Origin: Rhizobium sp. 32-5/1
GTDB taxonomy: Bacteria > Pseudomonadota > Alphaproteobacteria > Rhizobiales > Rhizobiaceae
Assembly: GCF_029537235.1 (NCBI RefSeq)
Contig: NZ_CP120638.1
Location: 1,860,001 to 1,924,000, forward strand
Reading direction: 5' to 3'
Length of the DNA stretch: 64,000 nucleotides
In this document: piece after piece, positions 1-9,555 of the stretch
How the letters are laid out: each line of letters begins with the position of its first letter
Numbering within the stretch: the stretch's first letter is position 1
Translations under genes and position numbers: made by a program
The notes under the pieces: generated by a model
What the model was told of the DNA's origin: nothing
Database searches by the model: none
Seen by the model: the letters and a program-made list of their open reading frames with translations, nothing else

Positions 1-127
1 GGCGCTGGACATGACCGATGAACCGGTTCTGATCTTCCGCAGCAGCGGCAAGGAAGAACTCAACATCGTCTACAGACGCAATGACGGCAATATCGGCTGG
101 ATCGACGCAGCCAACGTTAAGAACTGA
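1..127 (+). CDS. hpf: Ribosome hibernation promoting factor, C-terminal end (partial)
   Basis: Only the last 41 codons are in the window, read from base 2 and ending in TGA at 125-127. The residues PVLIFRSSGKEELNIVYRR followed by DGNIGWID are typical of the C-terminal dimerisation domain of long-form Hpf, which pairs 70S ribosomes into inactive 100S particles in stationary phase. The next gene is ptsN, the usual neighbour of hpf in proteobacteria. The identification rests on this short tail and the context. Confidence 0.8.
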   Translation, partial: ALDMTDEPVLIFRSSGKEELNIVYRRNDGNIGWIDAANVKN

Positions 128-149
128 GACGTGAAGAACTGAACAGGCA

Positions 150-177
150 GCGGGGTGCCGGAAAACCGGCATCCCGC
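150..177 (+). terminator. Strong stem-loop after hpf
   Basis: Two 12-base arms (150-161 and 166-177) pair fully, with one G-U wobble, around an AAAA loop, 22 bases after the hpf stop. No T-run follows, so it may be an mRNA 3' end or processing structure rather than a classical intrinsic terminator. The rest of 128-403 shows no gene. Confidence 0.45.
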
Positions 178-403
178 GACCTGACGAAAACGCAGGCGTT
201 GCGGTACGGCGGACGGCTCAAGTAGAAACGCATAAAGGCAAGCGAACCGCGAAAACCCCAGAAGGGTATTCGGGGCTAAATTGCCAGAATCCCATGCCGG
301 GCAAAAGCCTTCGGTGCATGGAACATGCGGAACAGATCGGTTGGCAAGCTTTGTGCATCTCTTCCCAGAGGGGCCGTGTTAACCGGGCAACGAGGACAAA
401 AGA

Positions 404-868
404 ATGGCATTGGCAGGCTTGCTGCAGCAAAATGCGATAATTCCGGCTATGAAAGCCAACTCGAAGAAGCAATTGCTTCAGGAGCTGGCGTCCAAGGCAT
501 CCAAGATAACCGGTCTTTCCGAGCGTGAAATTTTCGACGTTATCCTGCAGCGCGAACGGCTTGGCTCGACCGGCGTCGGCAACGGCATCGCCATTCCGCA
601 CGGCAAACTCGCAAGCCTGTCGAGCATCATTGGCATTTTTGCACGGCTGGAATCGCCCGTGGATTTCGAAGCGCTGGACGACCAGCCGGTCGATATTGTC
701 TTTCTGCTGCTGGCACCTGAAGGCGCCGGTGCCGACCACCTGAAGGCGCTTTCGCGTATTGCCCGGGTGCTGCGCGATCAGGACATGGTTGCCAAACTGC
801 GCGGTTCAAATTCCGCTTCGGCGATCTACGCCTTCCTCAGCGAAGACCAGGCGTCGAACGCAGCCTGA
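404..868 (+). CDS. ptsN: PTS IIA-like nitrogen regulatory protein PtsN (EIIA-Ntr)
   Basis: 154 residues, the normal length for EIIA-Ntr. The phosphorylated histidine is His66 in GNGIAIPHGK. The protein is the last phosphoacceptor of the nitrogen PTS (PtsP-NPr-EIIANtr) and tunes potassium transport, nitrogen and stress responses in the cytoplasm. The start ATG has a GAGG at 392-395. It lies downstream of hpf, as in the common rpoN-hpf-ptsN order. The reading frame is intact and the identification is secure. Confidence 0.93.
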   Translation: MALAGLLQQNAIIPAMKANSKKQLLQELASKASKITGLSEREIFDVILQRERLGSTGVGNGIAIPHGKLASLSSIIGIFARLESPVDFEALDDQPVDIVFLLLAPEGAGADHLKALSRIARVLRDQDMVAKLRGSNSASAIYAFLSEDQASNAA

Positions 869-895
869 TCCAAAAATCGAAATGAATTCCTGAAG

Positions 896-919
896 ACGCG
901 GCCTAAGGGTCGCGTTTTT
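896..919 (+). terminator. Probable intrinsic terminator of ptsN
   Basis: ACGCG (896-900) pairs with CGCGT (911-915), with further G/C pairing inside, and a run of five T follows. It lies 28 bases after the ptsN stop and before the oppositely regulated SDR gene. Confidence 0.55.
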
Positions 920-1040
920 ACGTTTTCACCAAGTCTTTGGCTCCGCATTCAAAAATTATCATGCCGGGCTTCAAGAGATATCGACACGGCCCAATAGCTC
1001 GACAATACTCCCGCCCAAGGGAACACGAAGGGGAACGGGC

Positions 1041-1808
1041 ATGGCAGGACGTCTGGCTGGAAAGACCGCATTGATCAGCGGTGGTGCCGGCGGATGCGGC
1101 CTTGCCGCCTCCCAGCTCTTTGCCCGCGAAGGTGCCCGCGTCGGCATTGTCGACCTGCCGCGATCGAAGGGCGGAGAGGTGGCCGAAGCCATTCGCGCCG
1201 AGGGTGGCGAGGCAGTCTTTGCACCGGCCGATGTCTCGGTTTCCTCGGATGTGAAATCGGCCGTCAAGGCCGTCGAGGACGCTTTCGGCCCGATCACCGT
1301 CCTCTTCAACCACGCCGGAATCCTGGCCGTCGGTCCCTTCCTCGAAACCGAAGAGGACGAATGGGACCGGCTGATGGCTGTCAATGTGCGCTCGATGTTC
1401 CTGATGACCAAGGCCGTGCTGCCCGGCATGCTCAAGGCCGGCGGCGGCAGCATCGTCTCGACCTCGTCGATCTCGGCGGTGGCGGCCACGCCGATGGAGG
1501 TGCTTTACGACACAAGCAAGGGCGCCTGCCATATGTTTGCCCGGGCCATCGCCGTGGAGTTCCGCGACCGCAACATCCGCTCCAACGCCGTCTGCCCCGG
1601 CTTCATCGCCACAGATCACGGAAAGCGCGAACTGGTGGGCCTTGCCAAATACGGCGTGGACGTCTCGGACGCGGCCATCGCCGCCCAGCAGGGTCGCATG
1701 TGCGATCCGATGGAGGTGGCACAGGCCGCACTCTTCCTCGCCAGCGACGAATCGAGCTTCGTCAACGGCACGCACCTGTTTGTCGATAACTGCTTTACGG
1801 CGATGTGA
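1041..1808 (+). CDS. SDR family NAD(P)-dependent oxidoreductase
   Basis: 255-residue classical short-chain dehydrogenase. The nucleotide-binding glycine motif is SGGAGGCG (13-20), NHAG stands at 90-93 where NNAG is usual, the catalytic Ser is near 143, and the active site is YDTSK (Tyr156, Lys160). These are the hallmarks of an active Rossmann-fold oxidoreductase. The substrate cannot be read from the sequence; sugar, hydroxy-acid and 3-oxoacyl substrates are all possible. An A/G-rich stretch precedes the ATG. The gene stands alone, followed 38 bases later by a small membrane protein gene. Confidence 0.85.
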   Translation: MAGRLAGKTALISGGAGGCGLAASQLFAREGARVGIVDLPRSKGGEVAEAIRAEGGEAVFAPADVSVSSDVKSAVKAVEDAFGPITVLFNHAGILAVGPFLETEEDEWDRLMAVNVRSMFLMTKAVLPGMLKAGGGSIVSTSSISAVAATPMEVLYDTSKGACHMFARAIAVEFRDRNIRSNAVCPGFIATDHGKRELVGLAKYGVDVSDAAIAAQQGRMCDPMEVAQAALFLASDESSFVNGTHLFVDNCFTAM

Positions 1809-1846
1809 TCGAAGGCCGGTCTCGCTGACATCGCAGGAGCGCAAAT

Positions 1847-2206
1847 GTGAACTACCCGGTCGCCGCAAGTCTGTTGATCTTGTTTCTGCTCTTTGTTCCG
1901 TTTCTGGTGCGGGCGAGGCAGATTCATCTTCGTCGGAAATGGCGGCTGGTGGAGGGGACGATTCGCAAGGCAACGGTTCGGGAGGCCGAGGGAGACCGCT
2001 CCATCTTCGTGGAGGTCGACTACATCTTTGGCGGAAAAGCCTACACCAGAAGCATCGATAGCTGGACCATGGATAAAGAAACCTACGCCGCCGGAAAATC
2101 GATCGCGATTCGTGTCCATCCGCTCAAACCCTGGAAATGTTTGGTCGAGCGGCCGATTGCCGGACTTAAGGACGTGATCTCGTACTGGATCGCCTCGCTG
2201 TTCTGA
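1847..2206 (+). CDS. DUF3592-like small membrane-anchored protein
   Basis: 119 residues from a GTG start with AGGAG at 1835-1839 placed 7 bases upstream. One N-terminal transmembrane helix (about residues 5-22) is followed by a soluble part of the form EGTIRKATVRE...VEVDYIFGGKAYT, which resembles the DUF3592 pattern. No enzyme motif is visible and the function is unknown. It sits between the SDR and the flavoenzyme gene on the same strand and may be cotranscribed with either. Confidence 0.6.
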   Translation: MNYPVAASLLILFLLFVPFLVRARQIHLRRKWRLVEGTIRKATVREAEGDRSIFVEVDYIFGGKAYTRSIDSWTMDKETYAAGKSIAIRVHPLKPWKCLVERPIAGLKDVISYWIASLF

Positions 2207-2259
2207 GGCGGAAGACCTTCTTCAATTTCATTCAACCCTCTTCGCAAGGAAACAAAACG

Positions 2260-3494
2260 ATGATCGAATCCGGCGGACACTGGCGCAACTGGGTGGGCAA
2301 TCAATCCTGCATCGTCCGGCACAGGGGGCGCCCGACAGCGAGGCGGCACTGGCCGAGATGGTGCGCGAGGCGACATCGAACGGCCTGAATGTCCGTTGCG
2401 CCGGCTCCGGCCATTCCTTCACACCGGTGGCGCTAACCTCAGGCCTGCACCTGACGCTGTCCGGCCTGCAGGGCGTCACCAATATCGACACGGCGCGCAA
2501 GCGCGTCTCGGTTCACGCCGGCACGACGATCAACACGCTCGGCAAGGCGCTCAAGGCAAACGGCCTGTCGATGATCAACCAAGGCGATATCGACAGCCAG
2601 GCGCTGGCCGGCGCGCTGACGACAGGAACCCACGGCACAGGCATCGCGCTCGGAAACATGGCCTCGCAGATTGTCGGCATGCGACTGGTGCAGGCGGACG
2701 GCAGCATCCTTGCCATCGACGACAGCCAGCCCGACATGCTGAACGCCGCGCGCGTCTCGATCGGCATGCTCGGCGTCATCTCCGAAATCACCCTGCAGGT
2801 GATGGACAGCTACAATCTGCATGAGAAGCTCTGGCGCTGCACTTTCGACGAGTGCATGGAGCAACATGACGATCTGGCCGCCAACCACCGGCATTTCGGT
2901 TTCTTCTGGTGCCCGGTGCCGGAAAGCCGCCACTGCTACTGCCTGCCGGATACGTCATCGGTTTCGACCACGACGAGCCTGTCCGACGTCTGCGAGATGA
3001 AAACGATCGACTTCACCGATGCGGCGCCGATGGAAAGCGGCTTCGAAAAGATCGCCTATTCCTCGGAAATCTATCCGATCGAATATGTGCCGAATTTCCA
3101 CGAACTGGAATATGCCGTGCCGTTGCGGTACGGCAAGCAGGCCTGCATGGAAGTGCGCAAGCTGATGCTGGAAAAACACCCGACCTGCATCTATCCGATC
3201 GAATACCGCTTCACCGCTGGTGACGGCGGGTGGATCAGCCCGTTCTTCGAGCAGGATTCGATCACGCTCTCGGTCTCGGGTCAGCCCGGCACGGATTACT
3301 GGAATTATCTGAAAGACGTGGACGATATCCTGCGCCAGTTCGGCTCACGCCCGCACTGGGGCAAGCTGCATTTCATGGGCGCCGAGGACGTGGATGCGTT
3401 GTATCCCCGCGCGGGAGAGTTCAAGGCGCTCCGGAACAGGCTTGATCCGGAAGGGCGGTTTTTGAACGATCATCTGCGGCAGCTGTTCGGGTGA
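2260..3494 (+). pseudogene. FAD-linked aldonolactone oxidase (GULO/ALO-type), 5' frameshift
   Basis: The protein has a FAD_binding_4 (PCMH) domain with GSGHSFTP, whose His is the usual covalent-FAD ligand. It also has the C-terminal ALO domain with the PHWGKLHF signature of D-arabinono/L-gulono-1,4-lactone oxidases. The natural start is ATG 2260, with AAGGAA at 2247-2252, and the first codons read NWVGNQSC as expected. The frame is then lost in the five-G run at 2324-2328. Adding one G restores APDSEAALAEM and joins the frame that continues to 3494. An intact shorter frame begins at ATG 2358 but would lack the start of the FAD domain. Sequencing error is the likeliest cause. Confidence 0.8.
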
Positions 3495-3557
3495 GACCAA
3501 TCTTGCGCTGAGAAGTCCTGATGAAATTCATACATTAAGATGAGATTGGAGCAGGAA

Positions 3558-3919
3558 ATGAAGTCCATTTTCGTATCGATTGTTCTATCAGCATTCATGC
3601 TGTTTCCGCGGCGGCGGCCAACGGTGTTTTTGTTACCGGATGCACCTCCGAGAACACGCCTGTACGGATCAGGCTCCTTGCTTCAGTCAAGGATCAGGCG
3701 GCAATTCAGGCAGTTTTTCGAAGTTTCAGCAAAAGCAAGACAGCCAGTTGGTTCCGCGAGCAGAAAAAACACCCGAAAGGCGAAGACTGGCAATCGGCCC
3801 TGGCCTTGCTCCAAGGGCAAAGCGGCGGAAGACTTTCGGAACAAAACCCTGCTCTCATCGCAAAATCGATTTCTCTTTCGACAAAAGCATCGACCAAAAG
3901 AGTCTATTGCGGCGGTTAA
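3558..3919 (+). pseudogene. Small secreted protein of unknown function, frameshifted in the signal peptide
   Basis: ATG 3558 (GGAG upstream) encodes MKSIFVSIVLSA. The frame shifts near 3591-3593, and the +2 frame continues IHAVSAAAANG, then GVFVTGCTSENTPVRIRLL to a TAA at 3917-3919. Joined by one extra base, this makes a protein of about 120 residues with a signal peptide, a cleavage site near AAAA-N, and C-terminal RVYCGG. Two cysteines remain in the mature part and could form a disulfide. No family is recognised. The second frame has no start codon of its own, so automatic gene calls would miss it. Confidence 0.5.
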
Positions 3920-3977
3920 GAAAGCGGCCACCAGCAATAAGTGATGTACCGCTTCTTCCCAGGCATCGCGGCAACAA

Positions 3978-4586
3978 TCAAGCCGCCGGCGTCTCTTCTG
4001 CAGCCACCGCCTTCGGGCCGCCCTTGGCCACGCCAACCATGGCCGGGCGCAGCACACGTTCACCGATTGTGTAACCGGCCTGCACAACCTGTACGACGGT
4101 GTTGTTGGCAACGTCGGCGTTCGGGATTTCAAACATGGCCTGATGGAAATTCGGGTCGAATTTCTGGCCGACAGGCTCCAGTTTCTTGACACCGTGGCGC
4201 TCCAGCGCAGAGAGCATGGCCCGCTCTGTCATTTCGACGCCCTCGATCAGCGCGTTGAAGCCGGCATCGCCGGACTCACGGGCTTCTGTGGGAATGGCAT
4301 CGAGCGCACGGCGCAGATTGTCGGACACGGCCAGCATGTCGCGGGCAAAGCCGGCGACGGAATAGGACTTGGCGTCCTTGACTTCCCGCTCGGTGCGGCG
4401 GCGCAGATTGTCCATGTCGGCAGCGAGGCGCAGATAGCGGTCGCGCATTTCGGCGGTTTCGGCCTTGGCAAGCTCCAGGGGATCGGGCTCGGCGACCGCA
4501 CTCTCGACGTCCGCGGCCTCTGCAGCAATCGCGGCTTCCTCGGCTTCGGTCATCTCGGGCTCATATTTGTTCGTGTCGTCGGTCAT
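3978..4586 (-). CDS. grpE: Nucleotide exchange factor GrpE
   Basis: 202 residues. An acidic N-terminus is followed by the long helical dimerisation region ([20 protein letters not shown]) and the C-terminal beta domain ending in [20 protein letters not shown], which is the GrpE signature. It releases ADP from DnaK in the DnaK-DnaJ-GrpE chaperone cycle. It lies just downstream of hrcA on the same strand, as in most rhizobia. The frame is intact. Confidence 0.95.
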   Translation of the reverse strand: MTDDTNKYEPEMTEAEEAAIAAEAADVESAVAEPDPLELAKAETAEMRDRYLRLAADMDNLRRRTEREVKDAKSYSVAGFARDMLAVSDNLRRALDAIPTEARESGDAGFNALIEGVEMTERAMLSALERHGVKKLEPVGQKFDPNFHQAMFEIPNADVANNTVVQVVQAGYTIGERVLRPAMVGVAKGGPKAVAAEETPAA

Positions 4587-4697
4587 GACGGTCTCCGGAA
4601 AATTACACGTTTTGGATTTGGACCCGATATCGATGTTTGCGGCCCAAAAATCAAGGGGACAAACGGAAACAGCAGGGAAAGCGGGCGTTGCTGCACT

Positions 4698-5794
4698 CTA
4701 TCGCGAAAGCCGCGACATCAGCTGGGCGGTATAGTCGACCATGGGCACGATGCGCGAATAATTGAGCCGCGTCGGGCCGATGACGCCGACGGCACCGACG
4801 ATCTTGTCGTCGCCATCCTTGTAGGGCGCGACGATCAGCGAAGAGCCGGACAGCGAGAACAGCTTGTTCTCAGACCCGATGAAGATACGCACGCCCGGTC
4901 CGCTTTCGGCAAGATTCAGGATCTCGATCAGGCTGTCCTTCTTTTCGAGATCATCAAACAGCATGCGCAGCCGATCGACATCCTCGGCGCCGGCAAGACC
5001 TTCGAGCAGGTTGGCGCGGCCGCGCACGATCAGCTGCGTCGGCTTGTCGTCCGTCTCGCTGCCGGACCAAATGGCAAGACCGCGCTCGACGAGATCCTGG
5101 CTCAGCGTATCGAGTTCGCGGCGGACGGTTTCCTTGACCTTTGGAGCTGGCCCCGCACCTCCAGCAGGGTCTGCCCGGCCAGATGCGCATTGAGGAAATT
5201 GGCGGCTTCCGTCAATTGCGAACTGGTGACGCCTGCCGGAAGCTCGATGATCCGGTTTTCCACCTGGTCATGTTCGCCAACCAGCACGGCGAGTGCCTTG
5301 GTCGGCGCCAGCCGCACGAATTCGACGTGCTTCAGCACCGGATCGTTCTTGGCGGTGATGACGAGGCCCGCCCCGCGCGACATGCCCGACAGCATCTGGC
5401 TTGCCTCGGTGAGCAGCGCTTCGACTGGCTCGCCGCGCTCGGAGCGCCGCACCTGCCGGTCGATCGAAGCGCGATCCTCGGCCGAAAGATCACCCACTTG
5501 CATGAAAGCATCGACGAAGAATCGCAGGCCGTTCTGGGTCGGCAGGCGTCCGGCGCTGATATGCGGCGAATAGATGAGACCAAGCTCTTCGAGATCGCTC
5601 ATCACATTGCGGACCGAGGCAGGCGACAGCGACATGGGCAGGATGCGCGAAAGACTGCGCGAGCCAAGCGGCTCACCGCTTTCGAGGTAGCTTTCCACGA
5701 TGCGACGGAAGATTTCGCCCGAGCGCTCGTCGAGCGCCAAAAGCCTTTCCCGCATTGCAGATTTATCCAACACCATCAGAACGTGCGCATCCAT
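4698..5794 (-). pseudogene. hrcA: Heat-inducible transcription repressor HrcA, single-base frameshift
   Basis: HrcA represses groESL-type operons by binding CIRCE sites. The N-terminal winged helix ([35 protein letters not shown]) and the C-terminal ligand-like part ([20 protein letters not shown]) are both well conserved but lie in different frames. The break is at the AAA run (complement of 5140-5142). One more A gives [15 protein letters not shown] and restores a protein of about 365 residues. A second start at 5776 is possible. No CIRCE repeat is seen beside the gene. The defect probably comes from sequencing. Confidence 0.88.
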
Positions 5795-5964
5795 GTCGTT
5801 GATATCAACAGAAATATAGTGATCTTTACCCGGATAGCAAAACGGAAATACCAGTAAAAGCTGGTCAATTCGTTGTTATAAGCCCTCATTCGAAGTTTTG
5901 GCGAAATGATTTCCCTTGGGCACAACATAGGCTAGAAGGCTGACAAACATCATAGGAGTTCATC

Positions 5965-6684
5965 ATGCGGCCTTCGGGACGAAAAACAGACCAGATGCGC
6001 AAGGTTTCCTTCGAGCGCAATTTCTCCAAGCACGCCGAAGGCTCCTGTCTCGTCAAGTTCGGCGACACGCATGTGCTGGTCACGGCGAGCCTTGAGGAAA
6101 AGACGCCGCCATGGCTGCGCAACAGCGGCAAGGGCTGGGTAACGGCCGAATACGGCATGCTTCCGCGCGCCACAGGCGAGCGTATGAAGCGCGAGGCGGC
6201 GTCGGGCAAGCAGAGTGGCCGCACCCAGGAAATCCAGCGTCTGATCGGGCGCTCGCTCCGCGCCGTCGTTGATCTGCAGGCCTTGGGCGAACGCCAGATC
6301 TCGATCGACTGCGACGTCATCCAGGCGGATGGCGGCACGCGCACGGCCTCGATCACCGGTGCATGGATCGCATTGCACGACTGCCTGAAGTGGATGGAAA
6401 GCCGCAACATGATCAAGGTCGAGAAGGTCCTGAAGGACAATATCGCCGCGATCTCCTGCGGCATCTTCGCCAACCAGCCGGTCATCGATCTCGACTATCT
6501 GGAAGACTCGGCGGCCGAAACAGACGCCAACTTCGTCATGACCGGCTCCGGCGGTATCGTCGAGATCCAAGGCACGGCCGAAGGCAAGCCGTTCTCCGAG
6601 GAGGAATTCGGCACGCTTCTGGGCCTCGCCAAGAATGGCATCTCCGAACTGGTGGCCATGCAGAAGCAGGTGGTTGCGGGTTAA
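5965..6684 (+). CDS. rph: Ribonuclease PH
   Basis: 239 residues. [19 protein letters not shown] at the start and [18 protein letters not shown] are typical RNase PH motifs. The enzyme is a phosphorolytic 3'-5' exonuclease that trims tRNA 3' ends and rRNA. AGGAG at 5953-5957 lies 7 bases before the ATG. It is divergent from hrcA and heads the run rph-VOC-rdgB-hemW. The sequence is complete. Confidence 0.95.
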   Translation: MRPSGRKTDQMRKVSFERNFSKHAEGSCLVKFGDTHVLVTASLEEKTPPWLRNSGKGWVTAEYGMLPRATGERMKREAASGKQSGRTQEIQRLIGRSLRAVVDLQALGERQISIDCDVIQADGGTRTASITGAWIALHDCLKWMESRNMIKVEKVLKDNIAAISCGIFANQPVIDLDYLEDSAAETDANFVMTGSGGIVEIQGTAEGKPFSEEEFGTLLGLAKNGISELVAMQKQVVAG

Positions 6685-6696
6685 GGACGAATCGAT

Positions 6697-7113
6697 ATGG
6701 CGCCGGCACTCGAAGGCATACTGGAAACGGCGCTCTATGCGGATGATCTCGACCAGATGGAGGCGTTTTACGGCTCCGTTCTCGGGCTTGAAAAGATCAC
6801 CCGCGCAGGCAACCGGCATGTCTTCTTTCGCTGCGGCGCCGGCGTGCTCCTGATCTTCAATCCAGCGGAGACGATAAAGCCGCCGCCGGAGGACGGGCTG
6901 CAGGTACCGCCGCATGGCACAACCGGCAGCGGGCATGTCTGCTTTCGCGTCGCCGCGGAAAATCTCGATGCTTGGGTTGCGCGGCTGACGGCCGCCGGCA
7001 TTGCGATCGAATCAGATATACGCTGGCCGACGGGCGCGCGGTCCTTCTATTTCCGCGATCCGGCCGGCAACAGCCTGGAATGCGCAGAGCCCGGCCTCTG
7101 GAACATCGACTGA
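6697..7113 (+). CDS. VOC family (glyoxalase/dioxygenase-fold) protein
   Basis: 138 residues with two beta-alpha-beta-beta-beta units. [20 protein letters not shown] opens the first, and GHVCFRV with [16 protein letters not shown], the conserved strand carrying a metal-ligand Glu, forms the second. This is the vicinal oxygen chelate fold. The substrate is not predictable; glyoxalase, fosfomycin-resistance and dioxygenase roles are all possible. It starts 12 bases after rph and lies in the rph-rdgB-hemW run. Confidence 0.8.
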   Translation: MAPALEGILETALYADDLDQMEAFYGSVLGLEKITRAGNRHVFFRCGAGVLLIFNPAETIKPPPEDGLQVPPHGTTGSGHVCFRVAAENLDAWVARLTAAGIAIESDIRWPTGARSFYFRDPAGNSLECAEPGLWNID

Positions 7114-7147
7114 CAGACGGAACCCAAAGGACGGGAAAGCACGCGAC

Positions 7148-7792
7148 ATGCGCAAGCTCGAAGACAAGACTCTGATCGTTGCCAGCCACAATGCCGGCAA
7201 GATCCGCGAAATCCGCGACCTGATCGGCCCGCTCGGTTTCGAGGCGAAATCCGCAGCCGACCTGAATTTCGTCGAACCGGAGGAAACCGGCACGACGTTT
7301 GAGGAAAACGCTACGATTAAGGCGCTCGCTTCGGCCAAGGCCTCTGGCCTTCCCGCCTTATCCGACGATTCCGGCCTGGTGGTCGATGCTCTGAACGGCG
7401 ATCCCGGCGTCTATACCGCCAACTGGGCGGAGACCGCAGACGGCACGCGCGACTTTGCCATGGCCATGGAAAAGGTCGAGACTGCCATCCAGGATGCTGG
7501 TGCCACGGCATTCGATCGTCGCACAGGACGTTTCGTCTCGGTTCTCTGCCTCGCCTGGCCGGATGGCCATGTCGAACTCTTCCGTGGCGAGGTCGAGGGC
7601 CATGTGGTCTGGCCGCCGCGCGGCACGCAAGGCTTCGGCTATGACCCGGTATTCCAGCCGCTCGGCTACGACACGACCTTCGGCGAAATGAGCGCCGAGC
7701 AAAAGCACGGATGGAAACCGGGCGATGCGCAGGCCCTGTCCCACCGCGCAAGGGCTTTCAAGCTCTTTGCCGAAACCTGCCTCGGCGCCTGA
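7148..7792 (+). CDS. rdgB: dITP/XTP pyrophosphatase (non-canonical purine NTP phosphatase)
   Basis: 214 residues from ATG 7148. The N-terminal substrate motif is [11 protein letters not shown], followed by [21 protein letters not shown] and [10 protein letters not shown]. These match the RdgB/HAM1 family, which hydrolyses dITP and XTP to keep deaminated purines out of DNA. The frame is open further upstream, but family alignment favours this Met, shortly after the VOC stop. hemW follows 16 bases after the stop. Confidence 0.93.
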   Translation: MRKLEDKTLIVASHNAGKIREIRDLIGPLGFEAKSAADLNFVEPEETGTTFEENATIKALASAKASGLPALSDDSGLVVDALNGDPGVYTANWAETADGTRDFAMAMEKVETAIQDAGATAFDRRTGRFVSVLCLAWPDGHVELFRGEVEGHVVWPPRGTQGFGYDPVFQPLGYDTTFGEMSAEQKHGWKPGDAQALSHRARAFKLFAETCLGA

Positions 7793-7808
7793 AAGGCCAG
7801 AAACATCC

Positions 7809-8983
7809 ATGGCCACCTTTTCCTCCATCGGCGACAGCATGGACCCCGGTTTCGGGGTCTATGTGCATTGGCCCTTCTGTGCCGCAAAGTGCCCATATTG
7901 CGACTTCAACAGCCATGTGCGCCACCAGCCGGTCGATCAGCCGCGCTTCGTCTCGGCGTTCCTGACAGAAATGGCCGAGGCCCGGCGCCTGTCCGGGCCG
8001 CGCACGGTGACCAGCGTGTTCATGGGCGGCGGCACGCCGTCGCTGATGGATCCGGCAACCGTCGAGGCGGTGCTGAACGGTATCGCCAAATTCTGGCATA
8101 TGCCTGACGGCATCGAGATCACCATGGAGGCCAATCCGTCGAGCGTGGAAGCGACGCGGTTTCGCGGCTATCGCGCGGCCGGCGTCAACCGGGTCTCGCT
8201 TGGCGTCCAGGCCCTGAACGACCGTGACCTGAAGTTCCTTGGTCGGCTGCACAATGTCGAGGATGCGCTGAAGGCGATCGGGCTGGCGCGTGACATCTTT
8301 CCGCGCATGTCCTTCGACCTGATCTACGCCCGTCCAAACCAGACAGTCGAGGAATGGGAGCGCGAGTTGAACCAGGCCGTGTCCTATGCCGTCGATCATC
8401 TTTCGCTCTACCAGCTGACGATCGAGGAAGGCACACCGTTCTATGGCCTGCACAAGGCCGGCAAACTGATCGTGCCTGACGGAGAGCAGTCCGCCGTGCT
8501 CTACGAGGCGACGCAGGAGATTACCGAAGGTTTCGGCATGCCGGCCTATGAGGTCTCCAACCACGCCGCACCGGGGCCGAAAGCCGCCACAACCTCACCT
8601 ACTGGCGCTATGGCGACTATGCCGGCATTGGTCCGGGCGCGCACGGGCGGCTGACCATAGGCCGCGACAAGATCGCCACCGCCACCGAGCGCAAGCCGGA
8701 GGACTGGCTGCAGCTGGTCGAAACCCATGGCCATGGCATGATCGACCAGGAAGTTCTGGGCTATGACGAACAGGCGGACGAACTGCTTCTGATGGGCCTG
8801 CGGCTCAAGGAAGGCATCGACCTCGTCCGCTGGCAGAGCCTGTCCGGCCGCGAACCGGACCCGGATCGCGAGCAATTCCTGATCGAACACGGCTTCATCG
8901 AGCGGATCGGCAATTCGCGCCTGCGCTGCACGCCATCAGGCATGCTGATCCTTGATGCTGTTGTGGCCGATCTCGCCTGCTGA
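7809..8983 (+). pseudogene. hemW: Radical SAM haem chaperone HemW, single-base frameshift
   Basis: The radical SAM cluster motif CAAKCPYCDF is intact, as are FMGGGTPSL, EANPSS and RVSLGVQ. The frame is lost in the four-G run at 8573-8576 after EVSNHAAPG. One more G gives AESRHNLTYWRYGDYAGIGP, the HemW-specific region, and then runs to TGA at 8981-8983 for about 391 residues. HemW delivers haem to respiratory proteins and resembles HemN, but lacks the extra HemN N-terminal cysteine arrangement. The change is likely a homopolymer sequencing deletion. Confidence 0.88.
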
Positions 8984-8984
8984 G

Positions 8985-9497
8985 CTATTCGAACGCTGCA
9001 AGGTATTTTCTCAGCAAGGCATTCAACGCTGTCGTTTCGTCCGGCTGCAAAATAGCCGTCAGCCTGTGCTGGTTGGCGACATGCGCCGTCACGGCTCGCT
9101 CGACCAGATCGAGCCCTTCCGGCCGCAGCGCGATCAACACGCTACGCCGATCCTCGGGATTGCTCAGCCGCTCGACGAGACCGGCCTTTTCCAACTGATC
9201 GATCCGGTTGGTCATCGTGCCCGATGTGATCATCGTCGTTGCCAGCAGATCGCCCGGCGAAAGCCGGTAGGGCTTGCCGGACCGACGCAAGGCCGCCAGC
9301 ACATCAAAACTTGCGGAAGACAGGCCGAGCTCCAGAAACGTCTTTTCGACCTCCCGGCCGAGATAGGTGGACAATCGCGCCAATCGGCCGAGCAGGCTCA
9401 TCGGCTCGACATCAAGGTCCGGCCGCTCCCTGCGCCACTGGGCCAGAATTCTATCGACATGATCTTCATCCATCGTTTTCTGGTACGCAGAATTCAT
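8985..9497 (-). CDS. MarR family transcriptional regulator
   Basis: 170 residues with a winged helix: SFDVLAALRRSG, LLATTMITSGTMTNRIDQLE as recognition helix region, then VERLSNPEDRRSVLIAL as wing. This is a standard MarR dimer that represses a nearby transporter and is released by small ligands. It is divergent from the EamA exporter gene. The palindrome at 9496-9511 overlaps its own start codon, which suggests autoregulation. hemW converges with it, the two stops being 1 base apart. Confidence 0.88.
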   Translation of the reverse strand: MNSAYQKTMDEDHVDRILAQWRRERPDLDVEPMSLLGRLARLSTYLGREVEKTFLELGLSSASFDVLAALRRSGKPYRLSPGDLLATTMITSGTMTNRIDQLEKAGLVERLSNPEDRRSVLIALRPEGLDLVERAVTAHVANQHRLTAILQPDETTALNALLRKYLAAFE

Positions 9498-9511
9498 CTT
9501 GACGTCAAGAT
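9496..9511. promoter_or_regulatory. Perfect 16-bp palindrome, probable MarR operator 1
   Basis: ATCTTGACGTCAAGAT is fully self-complementary and covers the first bases of the marR-like gene. MarR proteins typically bind 16-20 bp palindromes of this form in the divergent promoter. A related second site lies 20 bp away. Confidence 0.6.
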
Positions 9512-9531
9512 AACGGGTGATATCCTGATTT

Positions 9532-9549
9532 TATCTTGAGCTAGAGATA
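9532..9549. promoter_or_regulatory. Imperfect palindrome, probable MarR operator 2
   Basis: TATCTTGAGCTAGAGATA repeats the ATCTTGA half-site of the first palindrome and has TATCT/AGATA outer arms. It ends 6 bp before the exporter start codon, where binding would block translation-proximal transcription of that gene. Confidence 0.5.
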
Positions 9550-9555
9550 CTTTAA

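Noticed and set aside
918..1973. 351-codon minus-strand open frame
   Set aside because: It is antisense to the SDR gene, which has the complete Ser-Tyr-Lys catalytic set on the plus strand.
4143..5573. 476-codon open frame on the plus strand
   Set aside because: It runs antisense through grpE and hrcA, both identified by conserved motifs on the minus strand.
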